Below, piece by piece: positions 15,017 through 21,285 of a stretch of DNA of 24,219 nt. How positions within the stretch are numbered: position 1 is the first letter of the stretch; the number at the start of each line of letters is the position of its first letter. This DNA is from Anaerolineaceae bacterium UBA700 (GTDB lineage: Bacteria; Chloroflexota; Anaerolineae; Anaerolineales; Anaerolineaceae). Under the pieces are notes generated by a model. That model had not been told where the DNA came from. It searched no databases and saw only the letters and a program-made list of their open reading frames with translations. The stretch covers positions 4,082-28,300 of the forward strand of contig DBMK01000135.1 in assembly GCA_002298885.1 (NCBI GenBank). Reading direction: 5' to 3'. The position numbers and the translations under genes were made by a program.

Positions 15017-16165
15017 TTACGGGAATAGTTTCGCAAAGATATGCAGCCCTGTATTGAGTAGGGACACAGATTCGTCATTGCAGAAAAGGATAACGGTCGC
15101 CCGGTCGTCCGGAAAACGCCAGATTCCTGCCATATCATAATTATCACCGGTGAAATGAACAGTAAAGCGGCGCCCTTTGTAGTGAGAAAGCCACCAACCG
15201 TATCCATAAGTTTCACCGTACGAAGTAGAAGGGCTTGCCTGGGTTTTAAATTCCTCTTCCATCAACTTTGTCCGCAGAAGCTTTTCTGTGTACAGGGCCT
15301 GGTCCCAGCGATACAGGTCCTCCATGCTGGAGTATATCCCCGCGGTTGAGAAATTAAATGAAGTGTCAACCGTAAATGTGTCCGGGATCCCATAAGACGT
15401 GTAAAAGACCACCTGGCTTTTCCAATCAGGGTCGTAGCCAGAATCCGCCATCTGAAGTGGGTCGAAGATTGCTTCCCTCAGAAAAGCACCATAAGACTTG
15501 CCGGATACATTCTCAATGATGTACCCCAGCAGGTTATAGTCCAGCATGCTGAAGCTGAACATATCACCCGGTTTGGAATCCAGAGGTCTGGGTTTATACC
15601 ACTCGACCAGCTCGGTGGGGGTCATCCGAACATCTTTCTTAGCGATATCTGCATTTGTATAGTTTGGCAATCCGGAAGTGTGTGATAGGAGGTGGTGGAT
15701 GGTTATGGCTTTCCAGGCCTCCGGGCAGTCTTTGATGTACAGGCATATCGAGTCCTGCACGTTGAGCTTGCCTGCTTGCTGAAGCATTAGAATGGCTGTG
15801 GCAGTGAATTGTCCGCTCATAAAGAAAATGGGAAAGCTTATCTGTGTGGTGAAAGGCTTTTTCTGCTCAAAGTTTGCCAGCCCGTAGGCTTTGCTGAGAA
15901 TTATCTTACCTTCCTTCGCCACCAACACGGCCCCACTGAAGTTATTTGATTTTGCTAGGTCTCCCAAATAAGTATCGACTGACACCGCCAGCGGGTCAGG
16001 CGGGGCAGGGCTGGGTGTAGGCTCCTGTGTGGGAGCCGAAGTGGGTGTTTGTGTGGGAGCCAAAGTAGGCGCTTGCGTAGACGCCGGTGTGGCTCCCGGC
16101 CCGCAGCCCATCAGGCAACTGATTAATATCAAGTTGAGGATAAATCTTTGATAATAGTGAGACAT
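15017..16165 (-). CDS. lipoprotein with serine beta-lactamase-like domain, catalytic motifs lost
   Basis: A 382-residue exported lipoprotein. The signal peptide ends in the lipobox LMGC (Cys21) and is followed by a Pro/Thr-rich linker (about 24-57). Residues about 60-382 match the class C beta-lactamase / DD-peptidase-like fold: FSGAVLVAKEGKIILSKAYG, HHLLSHTSGLPNY, LLGYIIENVSG and the late HFTG. The expected SxxK before QFTA is replaced: the sequence reads IFFMSGQFTA, so Ser becomes Phe115 and Lys becomes Gly118. The YxN motif is also changed (FSFSML, with Phe205 and Met207). It is therefore probably a pseudoenzyme, perhaps binding peptidoglycan or peptides. The reading frame is intact. ATG 16165 follows AAGGAGGGG. 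Confidence 0.85.
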   Translation of the reverse strand: MSHYYQRFILNLILISCLMGCGPGATPASTQAPTLAPTQTPTSAPTQEPTPSPAPPDPLAVSVDTYLGDLAKSNNFSGAVLVAKEGKIILSKAYGLANFEQKKPFTTQISFPIFFMSGQFTATAILMLQQAGKLNVQDSICLYIKDCPEAWKAITIHHLLSHTSGLPNYTNADIAKKDVRMTPTELVEWYKPRPLDSKPGDMFSFSMLDYNLLGYIIENVSGKSYGAFLREAIFDPLQMADSGYDPDWKSQVVFYTSYGIPDTFTVDTSFNFSTAGIYSSMEDLYRWDQALYTEKLLRTKLMEEEFKTQASPSTSYGETYGYGWWLSHYKGRRFTVHFTGDNYDMAGIWRFPDDRATVILFCNDESVSLLNTGLHIFAKLFP

Positions 16166-16169
16166 CTTA

Positions 16170-16227
16170 CCCCTCCTTGCATGTAGAACGATACATCCCC
16201 ACTCATAACGGGGACGTGCAAGGGGGG
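16170..16227 (-). promoter_or_regulatory. structured 5' leader sequestering the ribosome binding site (candidate)
   Basis: In the transcript of the lipoprotein gene, CCCCCCTTGCA (16227-16217) can pair with TGCAAGGAGGGG (16181-16170), which contains the Shine-Dalgarno sequence, with one bulged A. Enclosed are a CCCC/GGGG hairpin (16197-16200 with 16210-16213, 9-base loop) and an ATGTA/TACAT hairpin (16181-16185 with 16192-16196, 6-base loop; its last pair competes with the closing stem). The result is a compact three-way junction hiding the ribosome binding site. It resembles a translational riboswitch or a thermosensor, but fits no class I know. Confidence 0.45.
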
Positions 16228-16284
16228 CGGAATGACGATAACGTCCCTGCGAAATTGCTAGATTATTGTCAAGGATTCGATTTC

Positions 16285-16312
16285 ATTATACGTCGCCTAG
16301 GGAGAAATTCAA
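16285..16312 (-). promoter_or_regulatory. probable promoter of the beta-lactamase-like lipoprotein
   Basis: On the minus strand TTGAAT (16312-16307) is followed by 16 bases and a perfect TATAAT (16290-16285). Transcription starting near 16278 gives a leader of about 113 nt that contains the folded element at 16170-16227. Confidence 0.55.
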
Positions 16313-16324
16313 CTCGATTTAATT

Positions 16325-16363
16325 ATAGGAGGGATAGAAAGCGGAGCTTTCTATCCCTCCTAT
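16325..16363 (-). terminator. 18-bp perfect hairpin ending the lipoprotein operon
   Basis: Arms 16325-16342 and 16346-16363 are perfectly complementary around a GGA loop. The hairpin lies 20 bases beyond the stop codon of the PPC-domain lipoprotein. On the minus strand the stem is followed only by AATTAAATC, so the U-tract is weak. It stands 13 bases upstream of the -35 box of the next promoter, which fits a transcript boundary. Confidence 0.6.
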
Positions 16364-16382
16364 TTTGCGGGTGGTTACTAAA

Positions 16383-17276
16383 TTATTTGACTGTGAAATT
16401 TACAGCTATGTCCTCGGCAGCTTCACCGGTGGAAACGCATTGGATCACGTAATCCTGCGTGGTTGGCAGCTTGAGCGTAGCGCTGGTCTGCCCGGTGACA
16501 GAGCGTACGTATGGATTGCCATCTTCCAGGCCATAGATGGTCAGGAAAACGTCGGCGCTGGGGGAGGTAACCTTGACGGACATGGTCTGGCCCTGGAGGG
16601 CGCGCAGCAGGTAGGTCGTAATGCCGTGGGCTGCAACGCTGCCGGTCGCGCTGGCGCTGACAGCCCCGGATTTGAAGGTGATGCGGGCGGGAATGGTGAC
16701 GCTTAGATCGAAGCTGCCTCCACTGCTGTCGGCAACTACCGCGACCCGATAATCTCCGTCCAAGGGGAGGGTCCCTTGCCAGTAATTCAGCTTCTGGCTG
16801 GCGGTTACCAAGGAAGAGCCGTCCGGAGCCTGAATTTGCAGGGCGAGCGTCTGGTTCGCGGAATTGATCATCGCCATCATGAACTGGCCTGCCTGGGCGC
16901 CCACCAGGTAAGTGGTTGTAGCACCGCCGGCGAAATTGTCGTCGGCGTAGACGACGGTGCGCCCGGGACCCATGATCAGGCGCGTACCAGCTTCTGCCGG
17001 GGCCGTAGGAGCAGTTGTGAGGGCTGGCGCGGTTTCCGTTGCCGGGGCGAGGGTGGGCTCCAGGGACGGCGCCGGGCTGAGCTGAGGCAAAGGCAGCAGG
17101 GTGGGGCCGGCATCGGTGGGGAAGAATGGCGTAATCTGCAGCGGAGTGGGGAAGCTCGGGCTGGGGGTGAGCTCGACGCCAAGCGTGCAGGCTGCGCCCG
17201 CCAGTAATACAAGAGACAGACCAATCAGGCTTCGGCCTATTTTATTTCGCATAGTTTTTCCCGTTGAGCCTTTCAT
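16383..17276 (-). CDS. lipoprotein-like protein with two PPC-type beta domains
   Basis: A 297-residue exported protein. A hydrophobic signal segment (SLIGLSLVLLAGAAC) ends at Cys30, a somewhat relaxed lipobox, and is followed by a Pro/Thr/Ala-rich linker to about residue 95. The rest forms two similar beta-sandwich units of the pre-peptidase C-terminal (PPC) type: the first around TTYLVGAQAGQFMMAMINS to GGSFDLSVTIP, the second around SATGSVAAHGITTYLLRALQGQTMSVKVTSP to the C-terminus. Such domains are extracellular and usually non-catalytic. The ATG at 17276 overlaps the stop of the upstream lipoprotein (ATGA); ATG 17252 (MRNKIGR) is an alternative giving 289 residues. No enzymatic function is suggested. 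Confidence 0.75.
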   Translation of the reverse strand: MKGSTGKTMRNKIGRSLIGLSLVLLAGAACTLGVELTPSPSFPTPLQITPFFPTDAGPTLLPLPQLSPAPSLEPTLAPATETAPALTTAPTAPAEAGTRLIMGPGRTVVYADDNFAGGATTTYLVGAQAGQFMMAMINSANQTLALQIQAPDGSSLVTASQKLNYWQGTLPLDGDYRVAVVADSSGGSFDLSVTIPARITFKSGAVSASATGSVAAHGITTYLLRALQGQTMSVKVTSPSADVFLTIYGLEDGNPYVRSVTGQTSATLKLPTTQDYVIQCVSTGEAAEDIAVNFTVK

Positions 17277-17794
17277 TTGCTCACGATGATGTTCAATGTA
17301 AAAAGGATAACCAGATGGCTGCATGCGCCCTGGGATGGATCGCAGACCTGGGTGCCGGCAGCATTCAGGATAGCCTTGCCGGCCTGCGTGGCTTCGTAAA
17401 CGCCCTGGGCGCCTTTGACGACGGTAATATTTTGCACCCGGCTGACGACCTCTGGATGGTCGATGGTGATGTTCCACCGATCGGTCTCTCCGAGCTTGAG
17501 CAAAAAACGCCCGCCAACCTGCAGAACCAGGGTGGTGTTGTTTTGTTCGAGGCTGATGGCTGGCGATACCTGCTCCGGTGGGGCGGAATGAGTTTCAGCC
17601 GAAGCCGGCGCTGTGGCCGCCGGGGTCGACGTGACAATCGAGGTCAGCGTCACCGGGGTAGCAGGAGTCTCAGAGGCTGGGAGCGCCGTTGCACCTGGGG
17701 CAGCGCCGGGGGGCAGTGGGGTGCAGGCTGCCAGAGCCAGGCTGCTGGCTGCCAGGATTGAAAAGAGGTAATAAGCAAGGTGACGATGGAGCAT
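17273..17794 (-). CDS. lipoprotein with chagasin-like or Ig-like domain
   Basis: A 173-residue lipoprotein. The signal peptide ends in the lipobox LAAC (Cys24), followed by a Pro/Ala/Thr linker (25-70). The globular part (about 80-173) has the layout of the chagasin/I42 protease-inhibitor or bacterial Ig-like fold: LVLQVGGRFLLKLGETDRWNI, DHPEVVSRV, QGVYEATQAGKAILNAAG, then a Cys pair in VCDPSQGAC and a final strand. The classical chagasin NPTTGY loop is not present, so inhibitor activity is doubtful. It is first in a two-gene operon with the PPC protein, overlapping it by 4 bases. GGAG precedes the ATG at a long spacing of about 14 bases. Confidence 0.7.
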   Translation of the reverse strand: MLHRHLAYYLFSILAASSLALAACTPLPPGAAPGATALPASETPATPVTLTSIVTSTPAATAPASAETHSAPPEQVSPAISLEQNNTTLVLQVGGRFLLKLGETDRWNITIDHPEVVSRVQNITVVKGAQGVYEATQAGKAILNAAGTQVCDPSQGACSHLVILFTLNIIVSK

Positions 17795-17871
17795 TTTTCT
17801 TGCACAACTCCTTCGAATATTAACGAATAATTTCTATCCATTAAATCATAAATTTTGTTTATTTTGGATGG

Positions 17872-19038
17872 TCAGCCTAAAACTGGCCTGAACAGAAGGC
17901 CGATTCCGTAAGTGACCAGCGCCTCGCCCAGGCCGACGATCATCATTTCCAGGCCGCTGCGCCAGGGAGACAGGCCGGTGACCACCGTTTTGGCTGAGCC
18001 GATCAGGAAATGGGACAGCGTGCTGATGATAAACGAGGCGATTATGGCGGGCATGCCGCTGGTAAAAAAGAAGGGAATGATCGGGATAAAGGCGCCGAAG
18101 GCGGTTGAGAGGGTTGCTGAAACGGCAGCGATCCAGGGGTTGGGAAAGGTCTGCTCGGAAAGTCCCAGTTCCTCGCTGGCCAGAGTCTTTACCGCCTCAT
18201 CCGGTTGGGCAATCATGCGGGAGGCCAGGCTGTTGGCTTCTTCCTCGGGCACTCCCTTGAGCTGGTAAAACAGCGAAAGCTCTTCCATTTCCTCGTCGGG
18301 CTTGGTCATCACCTCGCGCCGCTCGCGGGCAATCTCGGATTCGTTTACCTCGCGTTCGGCCTTGGTGGCCAGGTATGCCCCGGAGCCCATCGAAAGCGCC
18401 GAGGCCAGCATGCCGGCCAGGCCGGCGATGAGTACGGCCGGACCTCCGGCGGTGGCGCCTGCCACGCCGGAGACGATGCCGAAGACCGAACCCAGGCCAT
18501 CGTTTGCCCCGTAAATCGCCTGCCCGATCCAGCCGCCGCCGCGCTTGTGCCAGTGCTCGCGCTTGAGGATAGTATCGAGCATCCCCTGCGGATCGATGGC
18601 GGGAGCGACTGCGGCAGTGGCCTTGCGCGAAATGCGGCTGTGCATCTCTTCGTCGTGTTTGGCGGCGTTCAGGCTCTGGCGGTCGCCTTCGTTGGGGGCC
18701 ATGGCAGCCAGCTTCTCGTAGAAATCGGTATCGTCATCCTCGGTGCTCTCGATGCGTTTCAGGGCGTTGTCCGTACCGCTCTGCACCAGCGCCCAGCGCC
18801 AGAGGCGGTCGAGAATGGTATCCCGGTCCGGCGGGATGGGCGCGCCCAGCTCTTCCAGGATATCGGCCCACTGCTTGCCGTGGCGGGCTTCCGCTTCGGC
18901 CAGTTTCAAGAGTACGCTACGCCGGGACGGGACTTTTTCATTTTCGGCCAGGGCCTGGTACAACAGCCGGCTGGCGCGTTCGCGCTTCCACGCATTTTGC
19001 AATGATTTAATGTAGCGATCGTCCGCTTGGTTATTCAT
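17872..19038 (-). CDS. ferritin-like / VIT1 fusion (MbfA-type membrane iron transporter)
   Basis: A 388-residue fusion. Residues 1-150 form a ferritin-like (rubrerythrin-type) four-helix domain with likely di-iron ligands Glu20 (KRERAS), Glu50-Ala-Arg-His53 and Glu130-Glu-Met-His133. Residues about 165-388 are a VIT1/CCC1 iron/manganese transporter domain (GQAIYGANDGLGSVFGIVSGVAGA, MGSGAYLATKAEREV) with about five membrane helices, the last pairs being FGAFIPIIPFFFTSG and LGEALVTYGIGLLF. The architecture matches membrane-bound ferritin MbfA, an exporter that lowers cytoplasmic iron, often under peroxide or iron stress. ATG 19038 follows AAGGAAGG. It is divergent from the PIG-L gene, with 149 bases between; no iron box was recognised. 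Confidence 0.9.
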   Translation of the reverse strand: MNNQADDRYIKSLQNAWKRERASRLLYQALAENEKVPSRRSVLLKLAEAEARHGKQWADILEELGAPIPPDRDTILDRLWRWALVQSGTDNALKRIESTEDDDTDFYEKLAAMAPNEGDRQSLNAAKHDEEMHSRISRKATAAVAPAIDPQGMLDTILKREHWHKRGGGWIGQAIYGANDGLGSVFGIVSGVAGATAGGPAVLIAGLAGMLASALSMGSGAYLATKAEREVNESEIARERREVMTKPDEEMEELSLFYQLKGVPEEEANSLASRMIAQPDEAVKTLASEELGLSEQTFPNPWIAAVSATLSTAFGAFIPIIPFFFTSGMPAIIASFIISTLSHFLIGSAKTVVTGLSPWRSGLEMMIVGLGEALVTYGIGLLFRPVLG

Positions 19039-19187
19039 CGGGCCTTCCTTGTTGCTTTTAGTAGAACGACGGATTAATCATATGCCCTTTTGGACGAAAT
19101 ATCCAGACTCGCCGAAATTTTACAAAAACCGGATTAAAATGGGATAGGTTTTCCCGACAATTAAAATAACCTTTTTCGGAGGCAATC

Positions 19188-20036
19188 ATGCGGTTTCATT
19201 TGGACTCGGCAGATTTCTTTGTGCCGGACGGGGTGGCGGAAGAGGCGGCGCTGGCGCGCACCACGCACATGACGATCAGCGCCCACCACGACGATATCGA
19301 GATCATGGCGGCCAGCGCGATCCTGGAATGCTTTCAAAGCGAGCAGCGCTGGTTCACCGGGGTTGTGATGACCGATGGCCGCGGCTCGCCGCGTGACAGC
19401 CTGTATAAGGATTACAGCGATGAAGAAATGCGCAAGGTGCGCATCAAGGAACAACGCAAGGCGGCCGTGGTTGGGGAATACGCCGTCCAGGTGATCCTGG
19501 ACCACCCCAGCAAGGCGATCAAAGACGGCGCAAACCTGCAGCCGGTGGATGACCTGGTCCAATTATTTCAGGCTGCCCGACCCCAGTTCGTATTTACCCA
19601 CAACCTGGCCGACAAGCACGACACGCACGTTGGGACGACGCTCAAGGTGATTGCCGCCCTGCGCAGGCTGCCGCCCGCCGGCCGTCCGCAGAAACTGTAC
19701 GGCTGCGAGGTGTGGCGCGACCTGGATTGGATGTTGGACGAGGATAAAGTGCCCCTGGACCTGACCCAGCACGAAAACCTCCAGGCGGCCTTGTTGGGCG
19801 TGTACGATTCACAAATTGCAGGGGGGAAGCGCTACGACCTGGCCTCGATGGGGCGCCGGCGCGCCAATGCCACCTATTTTGCCTCGCATGGGGTGGATAC
19901 CAGCCAGGGGCTGTCGTTTGCCATGGAACTGACCCCGCTCATCCTTGACGATACGCTGTCGCCCGCCGCATTCGTGGGGGAGCAAATCCAGCGTTTTGCC
20001 GCCGACGTGGCGGACAGGCTGAAGCGGCTGGGCTAA
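19188..20036 (+). CDS. PIG-L / LmbE family deacetylase
   Basis: A 282-residue zinc-dependent N-acetyl-sugar deacetylase-fold protein. The metal-binding motif, normally PHPDDxE, reads AHHDDIE (His33-Glu38 region), followed by TDGRGS (about 62-67) and the second metal-site region THNLADKHDTHVGTT (about 137-151). Family members deacetylate GlcNAc-containing compounds, including mycothiol, bacillithiol and glycolipid precursors; nothing nearby points to a thiol pathway, so the substrate is unknown. ATG 19188 follows GGAGG by 6 bases. It converges on the aldo/keto reductase gene, and the two stop codons overlap. Confidence 0.88.
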   Translation: MRFHLDSADFFVPDGVAEEAALARTTHMTISAHHDDIEIMAASAILECFQSEQRWFTGVVMTDGRGSPRDSLYKDYSDEEMRKVRIKEQRKAAVVGEYAVQVILDHPSKAIKDGANLQPVDDLVQLFQAARPQFVFTHNLADKHDTHVGTTLKVIAALRRLPPAGRPQKLYGCEVWRDLDWMLDEDKVPLDLTQHENLQAALLGVYDSQIAGGKRYDLASMGRRRANATYFASHGVDTSQGLSFAMELTPLILDDTLSPAAFVGEQIQRFAADVADRLKRLG

Positions 20037-21028
20037 TTCCAGGACAGGGAGCTGCGGCTGGCCCAGTAATCCTCCGGGCGCATGGCCAGCGGCGCCAGCT
20101 GGTGTTCCAGGTCGCGGCTCCAGTCAAGCCTCAGGGCTGAAACGTTTGAAAGGAGCTGTTCGCCGGTTGTCGCACCGCTCAACACGACGTCGGCCCAGGG
20201 CTGCGCCAGCGCCACCGCCAGGGCCAGGGCGTCGACCGTGGTGTGCAGCTCATAGGCGGTCTTGTCCAGGATGTATAACTGGGTGGCGAAATCGGGATCG
20301 TCGTTCTTACTGGTCAGGCGCCCGTTGGCCAGGGCTTCTTTGACGATCACCCCCATCCCCTGGCGATGAGCTTCGGCTAACACTTTTCCGGCCGAAGTCT
20401 CGAGCAGGTTCCAGGTGGCCTGTACGCTCTCGAACAGGGGCTGTCCGTCTATTCTGATCTCCATCGCCCGGTAGAGGGTCTCGGCCTGGTGCGAGCCGCT
20501 CAGGCTCAGCCCGATGGTCAGGCCGTCTGCCCGGTAGCGCGCCAGCTCGGCCAGAATGTCCTGGTTGTCGAGCACTCCGCTTTCCAGGGTCGCCGAATGG
20601 ATCTGGTACAGGTCCAGGTGGCGGCCCAGGTTGCGCTCGCTCTCCTGGCGCTGCTGCCGCAGCACGTCCAGCGTGTGCTGTTTAACCTCGTGGACGGGGG
20701 CGTGGACCTGCCAGCCGGCGGTATAAACGTATCCCCACTTCGAACCCACGGTAACGTCCTCCGGGGCAATCTGGCGTGAGGTGAGCCAACTGCCCAGGAA
20801 TGCTTCTGCCTGGCCATACGAACGTGCGGCGTCAAAATAGCGGATTCCCGCCTGCCAGGCTGCATCCAGCACAGCATGGGCGCGCAGTTCCATCGAGTGG
20901 AGATCGTAGTTCTGCTGCAAATCTTCAGCGTGCTTCAAGTTAATGTATCCCGGCCGGCCAAGTGCGGCCAGACCCAACCCGATTGGGGTGACGGATAATT
21001 TCGTTGCGCCAAATTTTCGCATGTTCAT
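20033..21028 (-). CDS. aldo/keto reductase
   Basis: A 331-residue NADP(H)-dependent oxidoreductase of the aldo/keto reductase superfamily. The catalytic tetrad is complete: Asp66 and Tyr71 (FDAARSYG), Lys97 (GSKWG) and His144 (YQIHSA). The cofactor-binding C-terminal part includes VLSGATTGEQLLSNVSA. The N-terminal FGATKLSVTPIGLG is typical of the AKR11-14-like bacterial branch. Substrate is unknown. ATG 21028 is preceded by no clear ribosome binding site, and ATG 21022 (MRKFG) is equally possible. Its stop codon overlaps that of the PIG-L gene by convergent orientation. Confidence 0.92.
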   Translation of the reverse strand: MNMRKFGATKLSVTPIGLGLAALGRPGYINLKHAEDLQQNYDLHSMELRAHAVLDAAWQAGIRYFDAARSYGQAEAFLGSWLTSRQIAPEDVTVGSKWGYVYTAGWQVHAPVHEVKQHTLDVLRQQRQESERNLGRHLDLYQIHSATLESGVLDNQDILAELARYRADGLTIGLSLSGSHQAETLYRAMEIRIDGQPLFESVQATWNLLETSAGKVLAEAHRQGMGVIVKEALANGRLTSKNDDPDFATQLYILDKTAYELHTTVDALALAVALAQPWADVVLSGATTGEQLLSNVSALRLDWSRDLEHQLAPLAMRPEDYWASRSSLSWN

Positions 21029-21053
21029 AATTTGACTGGACCTCGCGTATTTA

Positions 21054-21059
21054 ATTATA
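21054..21059 (-). promoter_or_regulatory. -10 box of the aldo/keto reductase promoter
   Basis: A perfect TATAAT on the minus strand, 26-31 bases upstream of the ATG at 21028. No good -35 is seen at 16-18 bases (ACTCTT at 17), so an activator or an extended element may be needed. Confidence 0.4.
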
Positions 21060-21133
21060 ACGTTTGTATTGCTTAAAAGAGTCCAGGATAATTTGGGCGG
21101 CTAAACGTTAATACAGCGAATAACATCAACTGC

Positions 21134-21152
21134 AATTAATACGTTATTAATT
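21134..21152. promoter_or_regulatory. candidate operator palindrome
   Basis: AATTAATA and TATTAATT flank a CGT centre, a perfect 8-bp inverted repeat in the intergenic region between the divergent aldo/keto reductase and surface-protein genes. It has the symmetry of a dimeric repressor site, but AT-rich palindromes arise easily by chance. Confidence 0.3.
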
Positions 21153-21183
21153 GAGTTTCAGTTTTCATTAAATCAACTCTAAT

Positions 21184-21212
21184 TTGATTTTAAAGATAAA
21201 CATTGTTAAAAT
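21184..21212 (+). promoter_or_regulatory. probable promoter of the surface-protein gene
   Basis: TTGATT (21184-21189) and TAAAAT (21207-21212) are spaced by exactly 17 bases. A start near 21219 gives a leader of about 67 nt ending in GGAGG before ATG 21286. Confidence 0.6.
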
Positions 21213-21285
21213 ACCTTCAACTGCATCAACGGGGAGGAAATAGGGATTGAATCCAGCTCCCCTTTATCATTTTCAGGAGGCAAAA

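Noticed and set aside
15800..15860. Frameshift as the cause of the missing SxxK motif
   Set aside because: Family-conserved residues lie immediately on both sides in the same frame (FPI before, QFTA after), so only substitutions are needed.
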